Shown: positions 1 through 13,680 of the stretch, piece by piece
How the letters are laid out: the number at the start of each line of letters is the position of its first letter
Position numbering within the stretch: the stretch's first letter is position 1
Assembly: GCA_024509875.1 (NCBI GenBank)
Contig: JAMPIV010012238.1
Coordinates: forward strand, 1 to 64,000
Length of the DNA: 64,000 nucleotides
Origin: Oreohelix idahoensis
Taxonomy: Eukaryota > Mollusca > Gastropoda > Stylommatophora > Oreohelicidae
Reading direction: 5' to 3'
The notes under the pieces: model-generated
What the model saw: the letters and a program-made list of their open reading frames with translations, nothing else
What the model was told of the DNA's origin: nothing
Database searches by the model: none
Made by a program: the position numbers and the translations under genes

Positions 1-124
1 TACTGATGTGTCCCTTTGTAGGTGTTGTGTTGCGGGTAGGGTTGTAAGTTATGAGGTGAGGGGTTTAGAGAAAAGGAAACATTCCACAACTGGGACTATT
101 TCCTTTTAAAAAATTCATTGCTAA

Positions 125-500
125 CATATTTCACATGAAGAACATTCACAGCTGACTATTTCACTGAAGAACTTTCACAGCTGGACTATTTCACTGAAGA
201 AAAATCCCACAGCTGACTATTTCACTGAAGATCACTTACAACTATATTGATTTCCTTTTAAGACATTTTATAGTGACTATTTCAGTGAAGAACAATCAAA
301 GCAGGGGACATGTTCATTTAAAGAAACATCATAGTACCCATTTTAAGAACGCTCAATATTTTATTTTAAGAATCCACTGTGGACAATTTTTACTGTTAAG
401 AACACGATGTAAAAAAAAATTCATTTTAAGACAATTCAGTTACCCATTTCTATTCAAGATCCATCACAGCTTGCTTCTTTATTTATCTGCAATGTCACAA
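125..500. repeat. Degenerate ~29-bp minisatellite
   Basis: Units built on 'gactatttcactgaagaac' followed by 'ttcacagct' recur about every 29-35 bases from 125 to 240 and then decay into related 'ttttaagaac' motifs up to about 500. Open frames across it are by-products of the repeat. The boundary on the right is gradual. Confidence 0.7.
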
Positions 501-539
501 TTATTGAATTATAACACTTCATTTTACGATTAATTTAGG

Positions 540-1373
540 AATAATAACGTTAGCCAGGGTCTTTTTACAGATAATATATAAAAACACCTTAACTACCCGC
601 AAGCCGCTGAGCGGCTCACAAAAATAAAATACATTGGAATGCAAGCACGCAGGGCAGCGGCCAATCTAATTTTAGTAATAAAACGAATTAAAATGTACTG
701 AAAACACTTTTGATCTTGTAGAGATTTAAGTTGCCACCGGAAAACAAATTCCCCAAAGCATTGGTTTGTTGTAGAAAACATGGAAAATTGATATCTATGT
801 GTTAATATTTTTTACAAGCAGTTTTGGAGTTTGTTCACAAAACGTTGTCAAAAATTGTTTAACGGATAGGCTCAAATTAATGATTAGGACTACAAAAAAT
901 TGCTGTTGTACACCTCGGTCTACACGGCTACTGAACCCTTTCTATGAATAGATAGAAATCGTGTTTCAAAAACAATTTGACCGTTAGATCTAGCGACGTG
1001 GACAAGAGTGAAAAATACGCTTGTGCACATTGATTGGAAATTGTGATTTTTTGGATAGAGGGATGGGGGCGCAAAGCAGTTATATATTGTTGAAAATATA
1101 TTGAAAGTTCCTCGGCCATTGGAGGGACCGTTAAAGTTAATACTAGCAAACAAACCTCTATTAGAGTTGCAACATGGTGCTTATTGTAAATATAGTACAA
1201 TTCATTTTATCTTTAAAATGACGTGTAATTTCATTAAATTTGTAAAAACACAATTGCAAAAAATCTGCAGCTTACTTTGTGACAAAATAACACCTACAGG
1301 AATGAAAATGGGAAAAAAAATTAATTCGGACACAGTGTGTTTCTCAATTCGGTTAGTTAATGGTTAAATATTG
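540..1373. other. No gene recognised
   Basis: AT-rich sequence between two minisatellites. Short open frames on both strands show no recognisable motif, no splice context and no similarity that I can name. I see nothing functional in it. Confidence 0.5.
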
Positions 1374-2067
1374 TACTACATTTTAGAACATTTACTATAA
1401 TCTGGACTAACTACATTTTAGAACATTTTACTATAAGACGACTATGTTTTAGAAAACATTTACTATAATGGACGACTTACATTTTAGAACATTTACTAGA
1501 AATTGGATGACTTACATTTTTTAGTACATTTACTCTTACTGGATGACTACATTTTAGAACAATTTACTATATTTGGATGATTACATTTACTATTATTGGA
1601 AGGACTACATTTTAGAACAATTTACTATAAATTGGATGACTACATTTTTAGAACATTTTACTAGAATTTGATCGACTTTACACTTATATGAACATTTATA
1701 GAATGGGGATGACTACTTTATATAAACATATACTATAATGGAAATGGCAACATTATAGAAACATTTACTGGAAATGAAAATGGGCTAACATTATAGAAAC
1801 ATTTACTAGAATTGGGATGAACTAAAATTTTAGAACATTTTACTACGACATGGGTTGACTAAATTATATAGACAAATACTTGAAAATGAACATGGCTACC
1901 ATTATAGAACATTTACTGGAATGAAAAGGCTAATTTATAGAACATTTACCTAGAATAGGGATGACCTAAAATTATAGAACATTTTACTAGGAATGGGATG
2001 ACAAAATTATATGAACAATTATTAGAATGAATATGGCTAACATTTATAGAACCATATTACTAGAATG
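1374..2067. repeat. 33-bp minisatellite, left block
   Basis: Tandem units of about 33 bases contain 'actacattttagaacattta' followed by 'ctataattggatg' or 'ctagaatgggatg'. Successive copies differ mostly by single-base insertions. The block continues after an interruption at 2068-2205 as the much longer array at 2206-7290. Confidence 0.9.
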
Positions 2068-2205
2068 GATGACAGCTACAGCAAGGAATTAGGCAGCCCT
2101 AATAAAAAAAAAAAGCATTTGACCCTCAATTCCACAACATACAACACACTCACACAACAAGTTACAAGCAATAGCCACATCTTGTCGTGCAATCAGTATT
2201 TTTAG
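2068..2205. repeat. Copy of the array's right flank inside the array
   Basis: This non-repeat stretch ('gacagctacagcaaggaatt', 'caatagccacatcttgtc') is a near copy of the sequence that ends the array at about 7291-7405 ('gacagctacagcaagaatta', 'caatagccacatctgtcag'). The array edge is therefore present twice, either through segmental duplication or through mis-assembly. Confidence 0.8.
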
Positions 2206-5200
2206 AAAACATTTTTACTAATAATTGGATGACTACAATTTTAGAACATATTTACTATAATTGGACGACTACATTTTATAAAATTTAACTATAATTTGGA
2301 CTTAATCTTACTTTTTTAGATACATGTTACTTATAAATTGACTACTACCATTTTAGAACATTTACTAATAATAGGGATGGGACAAACATGTTTAGAACAT
2401 TTATTACTATAATAATTAAAAAGCGGAACAAACAGCATTTTAGGAACATTTAAAATAAGTTGATGACTAACATTTTAGGAACATTTACTATAATTTGGAT
2501 GACTACAATTTGTTAGAACATTTATTATTATTGGACCAATTACATTTGTAGAACATTTACTTAATAATTGGATGACTACATTTGAGAGAACAATTACTAG
2601 AAACTAAGCACAAAAACTACATGTTTAAAACATTTACTAATAATTTGAATGAGACCTACATTTTAGAACCATTTACTAGAATGGGTTGGAGTTCATTTTA
2701 GAAACATTGTACTAGGATTAGGGTTTGACTACATTTTAGAACATTTACTAGAACTGGATGTACTACATTATAGAACAATTTACTAAAATGGGATTACTAA
2801 ATTTGAAGAACAATTACTAGAATTGGCATGACTACATTTTAGAACATTTACTAGAATGGGATGACTACATTTTACAGAACCTTTACTAGGAAAGGGAATG
2901 GACTAAATTTTTTTAGATTCATTTACTAGAATGGAGACAACTACATTTTCTCTCTCATTTTCTAGAAAGGGATGGACTTACATTTTTGGAACATTTTTTA
3001 CTATAATTTGGTATGACTACATTTTAGAACATTTACTAGAAATGGACAACTACATTTTCAAACATTTTACCTAGAATTTGCATTACTACAATTTACATAA
3101 ATTTAATAAAATTGGGATGGACTACATTTTAGAAACATTTAAACTATAATTGGTGATGGGACTACATTTTAAAAACGTTTTACCAGAACTGGACAACTAC
3201 ATTTTAAAACATTTACTGAAACAACTTGTGATAAACTACCATTTTTAGAAAAATTTACTTATATTTGGATGGACTACATTTTAGAACATTTTACTAGAAA
3301 TCTGGAAAAAACAACTACATTTAAAAACATTTTACTAGAATATGGAGGATATGACTAACATTTTAGAACATTTAACTATAAATAGGATGACTACATCTTT
3401 AGAACATATTACTATTACTTGAATGACCTACTTTTTAGAACATTTACTAGAATGTGAGAAAGAATAAACATTTTTAGAACATTTAAAATAATGTGGATGA
3501 CTAACATTTTTTAGAACATTTTACTAGAATGGCGATTGAATACCTTTTTAGAACATTTACTATATAATTTTGGATTACTACATCTTTAGAACAATTTACT
3601 TTTATTGGACCATTTACTTTTTTAGAAAACAATTACTATAACCCCTTGATTGACTACCATTTTGAGATACATTTACTAAGAACTGGAACAACTACATTTT
3701 AAAAACATTTACCATTATTGGATGACTACATTTTTACGAACATTTACTAGAATGGGAGGACATACATTTTTTGAACAATTACTAGAATGGGGTTAAACTA
3801 TATTTTAGAACATTTTAAGGGAACAGGGTTGACTCCATAAATAGAACATTTACTAGAACTTGGATTACTACATTTTAGGAACAATTTACTAGAATGGGAT
3901 GACTACATTTTAAGAAACATTTACTATATATTGTGATGACTACATGTTAGTTCATTATTACTAAGAATTTGGACAACTACATTTAAGAAACATTTTCTAA
4001 CAAGGGATATGACCTACCATTTTTAGTACATTTACCAGAAACTGGAAAACTACATTTTAAAAACATTTAACTACAATTGGATGACTACATTTGTAGAACA
4101 TTTACTAATAATGTGACTACTAACATTTTAGAAACATTTACTGTAATAGGGACGACTACATTTTAGAACATTTTACTATTAATTGGAAAACGACTACATT
4201 TTAGAAAACATTTATCTATAATTCGGGACGACTACATTTAAAGAGACTTTTACTATAAATTGGGATGAACTACATTTTTAGAAACATTTACTATAAATTG
4301 GGTATGAATACATTTTAGAACTTTTACTATAAATTGATGGACTAACAGTTTAGAACCTTACTAAGAATACAGGGTGACTAATGTTTTTTGAAACATTTAC
4401 TTAGTAATGGGATGAATACATTATTAGAAACATTTACTAGAATTGGTATTGACTACATTTTTAGAACATTTACTATGAATGGGATGACATACATTTTTAG
4501 GTGAAACATTTAACTAGAATGGGTATGACTACTTTTTTAGAACATTTACTAGAATGGGATGAAACTTATATTTTAAGAAACCATTTACTATAATTTTGGA
4601 TTTGACTACCATTTTAGAAAACATTTACTAGAATATGGTCATGACTACATTTTAGTAACATTTTACTAGAATTTGGAATGACTACATTTTTAGGACATTT
4701 ACTATATTGGAGGACTACATTTTAGGAACATTTTACTATAAATTTGACTACTACCATTTTAACACATTTTTACTATAATAGGACGGACTACAATTTTTAG
4801 AACATTTACTATAATTGGATGACAACATTTTAGAATATTCACTTTTTAATTGCGATGGACTACATTTTAAAGACCATTTTTACTGATAATTGGATGACTA
4901 CATTTTAGAACATATAACTAGAAAACTGGTCAAACTACATTTTAAAACATTTACTTATAATTGGATTGAATACCATTTTTAGGAAAAGTTTACTAGAATG
5001 GGATGGACTACAATTTAGAAACATTTAACTAGAATGGGATGACTACATTTTAGTACCAATTTAATAGAATGGGATGACTACATTTTAGAAACATTTACTA
5101 TAATTGGATTGACTACATTTTAGAACATTTTTTTATAATTGGAGCATTATGGAACTTACATTTTAGAAACATATTGCAATAACATTGGATGCACTACATT

Positions 5201-7290
5201 TTAGAAATTTTACTATAATGGATGACTAACTACATTTAGGAAACATTTACTATAAATTGGACTACAAACATGTTAGAACAGCTTTACTATGAACCATCGG
5301 ACTACTAACATTTTAGAACATTTCAAGACTATAATAGGATGACTACGTATTTTAGAATCATTTAACTAACACTCAGAGATGACTACATTTTAGAATATTT
5401 ACTATAATTGGGCGACCTCAACATTAATTTATGGAAACATTTTTACATATAGTTGGAATGACTTACATTTTAGAACATTTACTATAATTGGATGACTACA
5501 TTTTAGAAACATTTACTAGAACTGGATAGACTTTTTTATAAAAAATTTATCTAGTCAGTGGAATGACCAAATTTTAGAACATTTACTAGAATGGGCTTGA
5601 ACTACATTTTTAGACCATTTACTATAATTGGATTATGTACTACATTTTAGTAGAACATTACTTAATAACTTGGAGTGACTACATTTTTAAAACATTTACT
5701 ATAATTGGATTACTACATTTTTGATAACAATTTACTAATCGACATAGGGATGGACTACATTTTTTAGAACATTTACTAGAATGGGATGACTACATTTTAT
5801 AACATTTACTAGAACATGGATTGACTTACACTAATAGAACATTTACTAGAATAGGGATACATTTACGGTACATTATACTTAACATTTACGTATAATCGGG
5901 GATGACTACATTTTTAGAATACCTTTACTAGAATGGGCTGACTAACATCTTCAGATCATTTCAACTGATAATTGGATGACCTGACATTTTAGAACACTTT
6001 ACTAGAACTGGACAATAACTACATTTTAAAACATTTACTATTAATATGGACTTTATCAGTACATTTTAGTTAAACATTACACTAGAATGGGATGACAACA
6101 TTTTTGAATATTTACTCAGAATGGGAATGACTAAACGATTTTAGAAACATTTTACTAGAATGTTCCTTGATGACTATGGTAGCATTATAGAACATGTTAG
6201 TTGAATGGGGGATGGATTACATTTTAGAAATTTACTAGAATGGGATGACTACCATTTTAGAACATTTACGTAGAATGGGATGACTACATTGTGAGAACAT
6301 TTACTAGAATGGATGACTACATTTTAAGAAACATTTAACTAGAATTGTGATGACTACATTTTAGAACATTTATAAAATTGCGATGACTACATTTTAGAAC
6401 ATCATTTACTAGAATTGGACCTGACTTACAATTTTAGAAAACATTATAACTTTAAGTGGATGACTACATTTTTAGAACATTTACTATAATAGGATGACTA
6501 CATTATAGAACATTTACTATAATTTGACTACTACATTTTAGAACATTTACTATAATAGGAGGACTACATTTTAGAACATTTACTATAACTGGATGATTAC
6601 ATTTTAGAACATTTTACTATAATTGGATGACTACATTTTAGAATATTTACTATAATTGGATGACTACATTTTAGAACATTTACTATAATTGGATGGGACT
6701 ACATTTTTTAGAACATTTACTAGAACTGGACAACTACATTTTTAAAAACATTTACTAGAACATTGGTATGAATACATTTTATAATATTTACTAGAATGGG
6801 ATGACTACATTTTAGAACATTTACTAGAATTGGACGACTACATTTAAAACATTTACTAGAATGGGATGACTACATTTTAGAAAACATTTTACTACAATGG
6901 GATGACTACATTTTTAGAACATTTACTAGAATTGGATGACTACATTTTAGAACATTTACTAGAATGGGCTGACTACATTTTAGACCAAACCATTTTACTA
7001 TAATTGGATGGACTCCAAACATTTTAGAACATTTACTAGAATTGGACGACTACATTTTAGAACATTTACTATAATTGGGTGACTACATTTTAAAAAAATT
7101 TACTAGAACTGGACAACTACATTTAAAAAACATTTACTATAATTGGGACTACTACCCATTTTAGATAACATTTACTAGAATGGGATGACTAAATTATAGA
7201 ACATTTACTAGAATGGGATGACTAAATTATATAGAACATAATTTTACTAGAATGAAATGACTACATTACATATTATTTACTAGAATGGGA
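2206..7290. repeat. 33-bp minisatellite, main block
   Basis: About 5.1 kb, roughly 150 copies of the 33-base unit. Variants alternate between 'actataattgg' and 'actagaatggg' cores. The copies from 6,450 to 7,250 are the most regular; the middle carries many one-base insertions. No gene is present. Confidence 0.9.
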
Positions 7291-7405
7291 AATGACAGCT
7301 ACAGCAAGAATTAGCACCCCTAATAGGAGCATTTATCCCTCAATACAACATTCATACCAGCCACACACACAAGTACAGCAATAGCCACATCTGTCAGCAT
7401 AAGTT
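7291..7405. repeat. Right flank of the 33-bp array (second copy)
   Basis: Partner of the copy at 2068-2205, sharing the 'gacagctacagcaag' start and the 'caatagccacatct' end with scattered differences. Confidence 0.75.
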
Positions 7406-7880
7406 ATATCAGAAACTGCATAGACAATGTTGTTTAAAAAGACCTGTCACAATATCTTTAAAATTGTACAAAAACTAAGTCCAACACACACAAACACACC
7501 AAAACCCCCCAACTACAGTGAAAAACTTCATACTTCAATTGAGCACAAGCAGATTTGGCTAAAAGAACATGGATGTTTTTCTAAAAGTCAGCCATAGTTT
7601 TTGACAGTCTGGCAGTTAGTGGTAAACTAGGGTGGGCCTCTAACAAACAAACAATGGCTTACTATGGTCAGATCACTGAAAGGTTAAACTATGTTGGAAT
7701 AAATATTTTCATAACATAACCAACATGCACATAATAAACATTTTAACATGTCTTTCCATTATTTTTTTTATTAAATGTAAACACAAAGGTCTTGGTTGCT
7801 CCCATCACCATTTTATTTCTTTTTCGCTTCTTATGGAACATGGGAGGCATTCTTGAGCAGCAGAGTGGTTACAGCAATCA

Positions 7881-8010
7881 CCTTACTTACTTAGTCGTTC
7901 CCCTTCTTACCCTGGGATGAAGAGGTTTGCTAGAGAGAGTGCCATACTATCCTATCAGCTGTCTTTCCTCCTGGCCTGGTGCCAATCTAGTCCTAGGTCC
8001 AGAGGTCATC
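7881..8010 (+). repeat. Dispersed repeat, copy 1
   Basis: Begins 'cttacttagtcgttcccctt', continues through 'agaggttt' and 'gtctttcctcctggcct' and ends near 'ctagtcct'. The same elements occur in the same order on the minus strand at about 47759-47880. I judge it an old interspersed repeat (SINE or LINE 3' fragment) and cannot name the family. Confidence 0.65.
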
Positions 8011-9250
8011 TAATGTCCTTCCAGCAAACTCTTGGGTCAGCCTGGAGGTCTGGAGCTTTGTTTCTTATATTTGTCATGATAGCCAATCTTCTCCCATTCT
8101 GAAAGACATGGCAAAAACCATTGTAAATTGGGACTGTTACAGCAATTGCCCCTCGCAGAAAAGTTACCGAAAAATCTGGGTTCAAAACCTGGTAGCGACA
8201 CTGTTAACTACCTACCTGTAAATAGGTATCCAAACTCTGCTATTGAGTTAGGTAAATGCAAACAGCAGCAAAGAAGACAACTGGTCAGCCTACCAAATAA
8301 TTACTGGACCTAGTATAGTGAAGCCTCTAACACTATTTCACTTCCCTACAGCACTATCTGCTATTGAGCATGGAACCACCACAAAGCTGGTCCACAGAAA
8401 GCACATGCCAAAGCTTTTGCAGTAACGGTTTTTGTAGTAATTTATTATACGTGATCAGACTGCCAGCCACATTCACAACCTCACATTAGTTGTCCCTCAC
8501 AAGATGCCTGAGGCAAGTAACAGTAAACCAAACTTTGTCACCTAAGAGGCACCCAGGAACTACACAGGACGAATCCCTCCCATAATTCACAAGAAATAAC
8601 ATATGAACAATATTTGTGAATAACACCCGGCTGTTATCGCAGGGGGCAGCAAAAAAAAGGACAGAAAAATAATAGTAACACTTTACCCTACCAGGTTATA
8701 TCGTAAAATAAGTGTACTTAAGGAGGGTTGGGCTATGGGGATATGGTTTAGACCTCATTCCTGTTTTTGTATTTATCACTTTTTATCACAAAACTTGTTG
8801 GCATGGATGAAGTATGATGGGTTGATGGCAGTGTTTGGTGGAAGGCTTTATTTCATTGTGAGAGCTAAAGGGTATTGATTCATCATTTGTGAGTTAACTC
8901 AGTCAACAAGAAAAATTGCCAATCATATGCAAACCATCTGCAACCAAAAATGATTTTTCAGCACTTATTTGAGACAGATTGTGTGAAGGCAATTTGGGTG
9001 TTCACTCATTTTTCTTCTCTTCTTTACGCTACAAAGAGCCATCACCATGACCTCTGGTGGAATTAAGAAGAAAAAAATGGTACTACATTTATGAAAGAAT
9101 CTTTGATTTTAATTTTTACTTCTTTTTTACAGACTTTGGTTACAACATACTGTCAAACTTGTATGAATTTTCGTACAATGTACGGTTTTTTTGATACTTT
9201 TAAGCAGTTGTTCGGCCTCGTTACAGACTCGTTGTTTGTAAGGATGTTTC
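8011..9250. other. No gene recognised
   Basis: Unique-looking sequence. A weak B-box-like string ('gggttcaaaacctgg' near 8180) hints at an old tRNA-derived repeat but there is no convincing A box. I see no coding exon. Confidence 0.4.
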
Positions 9251-11160
9251 TTCCACCTCCCAAAAAAAAAAAAAAATTTTAAAAAAAAAAAAAATTTTTT
9301 TTTTTGTAAATGTCTATATATATATTTTTCAACCCAAGTTTTTTTTTTTAAATTTTACATCACGAAAATTTATTTTCTAGCCCAGGTTTTTTTTTTTTTT
9401 AAAACAATTTTTTTAAATTTAATTCCGGAAAATCTCGGGCGTTTCCGGTTTTTAAACTTGGGTCTCTGGCCCCAGCAACACAAATCAAATCAGCTTTCTC
9501 GATAACCCAAGAACTTCTCGGAAAAACACATGAATTAGGCCTTCAATCGCTAGTGTTCGGTTTTCAGCGCTGACATGAATGTATTTTTTAAAAGGTTACC
9601 TGGTTTTTCAACGACGCGCTTGATTGCCAACCTCATTTCGACGCCATTTTCTGTTTTTAAAAAAGCTAAGTACGTTACTTTATAACTTGTTAAAATATTG
9701 CTTGTTGTTTTGCTTTTGTGCAATTTAATCGCTTGCCTTAATCTTTTCAGTTAGGCTACATCATGCACCCCTCAATGTATTTCCGATAAGTTGTCATAAT
9801 ATTCTGTGTGACTAATCTTGAAAAAAAGTTAGTTTGCGTTGAGTAGGCCTACTTTATGCCAGTCTCGAGGTTCGCTGCTTTATTTTTTTAATAAATTGGC
9901 AATGTCAGTGTGTTATCACAGGTCTAGGCTAACCAACTCGTGAATTATAATTTTTGTAAATTTTTGGAGGTAACCTTTTTTCTTCATAGATTTGAGATGC
10001 TTGCCTTCAAAACATATTTCCGAATTAAATGTGTTCATAATATTTTTGTACGCCCCTTACTTAACTAGGAAAAAAAAAGTTTTTTGTTTTGCGTTGAGTA
10101 GGCCTACTTTAATTTCCAGCGCTCCAGATCTAGCTGCTTTATTTTTTAATAAAGTGGGCCATTACGTGTTATCGCTGGTCTAGGCTACCAACTTGTAAAT
10201 AATAAATTTTGTAATTTTTTTGGTAGTACGGTACGTTTTTTCTTCCTAGACTATGATAATTCTTGTGACTACGTTTTGTTTTATTTTTATTTATTTTTTT
10301 TTATATTTTTTTAGATGCTGTTAGCTCGTTTGCTTGGTTCGTCTGTATTTGTTATTCATTCTCTTCGTCTAACAAATATTATTAGTTGACAATATTTTCA
10401 TCCACTGAATGATTGTAGAGCCCAAATTCAAAAGAAACCAAAAGCTTGTAGTTCATGGTAAGTTTCAGGGTCGAATGGGGTTATTAAACTCTTTTCCCTG
10501 GCATTGTAGATGCATCCCAAGTTAGGATTCAACCCATTGCTTTTTGTAGATTATGCAGCAAAGATTATTAAAGTAGTAGCTTCCGGATTATATGATATGA
10601 AAGTACATTTTAAATCGACAATTGTATGAACAAATGTATGGCAAATGCAGAAGGGGTTGCATCTATTAAGATCCTTTTTCTTGCTCAGCCAAAGGAAAGA
10701 AGGAGGGTGGCATTATAAGGGCTGTAGTTGTTTATTTGCAGGAGGGTCCATGAATGCGGACACACTCAACTTCTATTTTACAGTTGTAAGCTTTAACATT
10801 GAATGCATTGCTGTGGCAGGACTCTTTTAGCCCACAAATTGCAATTCTGCATAAAGTGCTTAATGTGCAGTTGTGTTGATTATAAATACAAAACACGGTA
10901 ACATCGAAAGAACAGTGTACATCTTGAATCACTAAAGTTTTTTTTATATGTTAAAGAAACAGCATGAGACAAATTAGCAATGTTTTATATCACAATAATT
11001 CAAAATGCTAATAGATTTTGTTATATGTCAATTTCTCATTAAACATCTGTATTGTATAAATTTACTTAATATATTTTTTTTGCGTAAGGATTTTTGGGTG
11101 TTTGTAAGGATTTTTTTTGTCCAGCGTACAGATTTTTTGGTACTCAGGAGGTATTGAACA
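9250..11160. repeat. Diverged repeat module, copy A
   Basis: Shares an ordered series of landmarks with 12110-13680: homopolymer-rich 'agcccaggttttttt', 'taaatattgcttgttgtttt', 'cttaatcttttcag', 'gctgctttatttttt', and at the end 'taatatattttttttgcgta' followed by a lysine-free 'aaggatttttgggtg'. Within copy A the submodule with 'gcgttgagtaggcctacttt' is itself doubled (about 9,830-9,990 and 10,080-10,250). The function is unknown. Each copy runs directly into a different minisatellite. Confidence 0.6.
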
Positions 11161-11165
11161 GGTAT

Positions 11166-11320
11166 GTTACAAGGAGTTACAGAACTTGGTTACAAGGGAG
11201 TTACAGACTTCGGTTACAAGGAGTTACAGACCTGGTTACAAGGAGTTACAGAACTTGGTTACAAGGGACTGTTACAAGACCTGGTTACAAGGAGTTACAG
11301 CCTTGGTTACAAGGGAGTTT
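11166..11320. repeat. 22-24-bp minisatellite
   Basis: Seven to eight units of 'gttacaaggagttacaga' plus 'cctg' or 'acttg'. One unit is truncated ('gttacaagggact'). It sits immediately after diverged module A. Confidence 0.85.
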
Positions 11321-11369
11321 ATAAATTTCATAAATGAGTTGCTAGTGTAGAAATAGAAGGATTTAATAT

Positions 11370-11680
11370 GGTATGATAAGGTCACCCAATGTGGAACTGA
11401 TGATAAGAACCAGACAAGAAGATGCTGGCACAGATGGAAAGGACACACACATTGAGGAAACCTGCCTGATAAACAGTACATGGCAGGTCTTGTTTCTATG
11501 GAATCTCACCAGGGTTGAAGAAAGCAGAGGTGGACCAAAAAAACACACGGAGAAAAAGAAAGGAAGCAAGACATGAAAACAAGGAAGGACATGGAAAAGA
11601 CTTGGAGCTGATGGTCAGACGCGGGATCAGAACGACTTGAACATAAGTTTGGTTGAAGGCTTATGCTTGGGGAACTTGAA
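11370..11680 (+). pseudogene. LINE 3'-end relic (C-terminal tail of RT protein)
   Basis: Plus-strand frames with stops and shifts resemble the basic C-terminal region of many non-LTR reverse transcriptase proteins: 'GLVSMESHQG', a Lys/Arg-rich stretch like the usual 'GRPKKTW', then 'RKDMEKTWS'. A similar arrangement, with 'KPQGK' and 'TWKGLELM', occurs at 18350-18530. This is inference from a family pattern; decay is too advanced to name the clade. Confidence 0.4.
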
Positions 11681-11829
11681 GGAAGATGATGGATAGATGA
11701 AACTGCATCTGGACAGAAAATGAGGATAGAAAAAGACTGAGAGATAGTAAAAAAGAAACTAATCAAAGATTGCAGCAACAGAGTAGTCAAGACCACATAT
11801 GAAATGAACTGAGGATGGGTTACACAGGA

Positions 11830-12110
11830 CAACATTTTAAATTCACCTTGTAAAAAGTTAGGACCTTTTATGTAGTGTTCTTTTGTTACACAAATGATCA
11901 GTTTCTCGGCTTACTTGCTCCCTGTGCAGTACAAATCTTTCAATTAGTTTCAGGTTAAGCCACTCCTGTCATGTGCCATTGTTCACGTGATTTCTTCTGT
12001 ATCCATGCATACCGGTCAAGTTGCAGGTTTTTGCCGTACAAAGTACATTTTTTATACTTATAGCAGTGTACGCCCATTCAAAGGTCATTGTACAGACTTT
12101 CTCGAGGAAA
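11830..12110. other. No gene recognised
   Basis: Short spacer between the LINE relic and the second diverged module. Nothing supported. Confidence 0.4.
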
Positions 12111-13680
12111 AAAATTGAAAAAATAATTTGGCTAAAAACTTAAAAAAAGAATAAAAAACTAACACTTATTTCTAACCCAGAGTTTTTTTTAAACAATTTT
12201 TTTAACCCAGGACTTCTCGGTATCTGATTTTAAAACGAGCTCTCTCCCTGTAACCAATCAATCCTTTTATATTCAACAATTCGGCGGTAAGTTTTGAATT
12301 CGGGGTCAAAACACTATTAGAGGACTCTAAAATATTTTAAAATTATCTGTTATCAACCACCACTTGTGACACATCCCTAGACACAATTTCTAAATTAAAG
12401 CTAAGTAGTTGATATATTGTGGCTTATAACTTGGTTAAATATTGCTGTTGTTTTTGTTTTGTCACATTTTCTAATCACTCTCTTAATCTTTCCAGTTTAT
12501 ATCTTGCCCTTTTTATATATCTGATCAATTAATGTCCGATAACAAAATTATTTTGTGTACAAAAAAAAAACGAAAAAAAAAATTTGTTTGCATAGGGCCT
12601 AAGCTTTTCTGTTTATAGAGTCAATCTGCTAAAATGAGAGACAGTGGATCGCGATTCTTACATGTCATACAAAATAAGTCGCTCGTCTATGTCGTATAGG
12701 GTTAGGAATACGCTTAAGTTTAGGATTCCTAAAACCAAACCCTTATTCCTTTTTACTGCATCTCTGAATCTCTTTTTTAAAGCTTGTATCACAAACAATT
12801 TGCCCACTGTTCCATCATTTCAACCATAAATCCAAACATTACTTTATATCAGCTGTCGAGATCTGTTGCTTTATATTATTTTTTTCCATAATAAACGAGA
12901 TCTATGTTACCACTGGTTGTACAAACTTTAATAATTAATATTTTTGTAAATTTGTGTTAGGTTTTATCCCCTCCTACTACAATCAATTAAAACCTATTTG
13001 AAATTAATTCATCCATCAAATAAATGGTTTTGTTGAGCCTAAATCAAAGAAAACGAAAGCTCATAGATAGTAGTCAGAGGTCATGGCAGTAGTCACAGTA
13101 TGTTATGCAAGGAATGAATTCCTTAATTTTAAAAACTTGGCATAATAAATACAACAATTTTTTCATTGAAACAATGGTAGGGCTTTGCATGCTCAGAGCA
13201 ACATCCCCCCCCCCCCCAACATTTTTTTTTAATTTTACAACTACTAGGATATTTTTGCTTTTAAACATGGCAGTGTTTTATCTTATAGGCCTCCTTTTTA
13301 TTACATTATTTATAAAAGGTCCTATGTAATTATCACCAGTTATAGTTATAATCAGGACATCTGTTATAAAGTTATTGATTTTTCTGGTTTATTTTAAAAA
13401 ACTAAACACAAACATCACGATGTTTTTATGAAAGGCTGTGATGAACTTTAAGGGATATAACACACATTTTTAAATTATTTTCACACACAGCATTTCTAAT
13501 ACACACATAAAGAACAGCATGGACTTTATTAGTATCGTTTTTATATCGCACCATTTCAAATTATTATATACTTTCGTAATATGTCATTTGTCATTTTAAA
13601 CCTGTATTGCATATAATATCTTAATATATTTTTTGTGCGTAAGGTTTTTTGGGTGGTTTTGTACTTGTTTAACTGATCTA
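12110..13680. repeat. Diverged repeat module, copy B
   Basis: Second copy of the module at 9250-11160, with the same order of landmarks ('taacccagag' plus T-run, 'taaatattgctgttgttttt', 'cttaatctttccag', 'ttgctttatatta', 'cttaatatattttttgtgcg', 'taaggttttttgggtgg'). It contains a C10 run near 13206 and ends where the 22-bp array begins. Confidence 0.6.

Noticed and set aside
1374..7290. CRISPR-like array of regular repeats
   Set aside because: Units are contiguous without unique spacers, repeats diverge gradually, and the window is eukaryotic.
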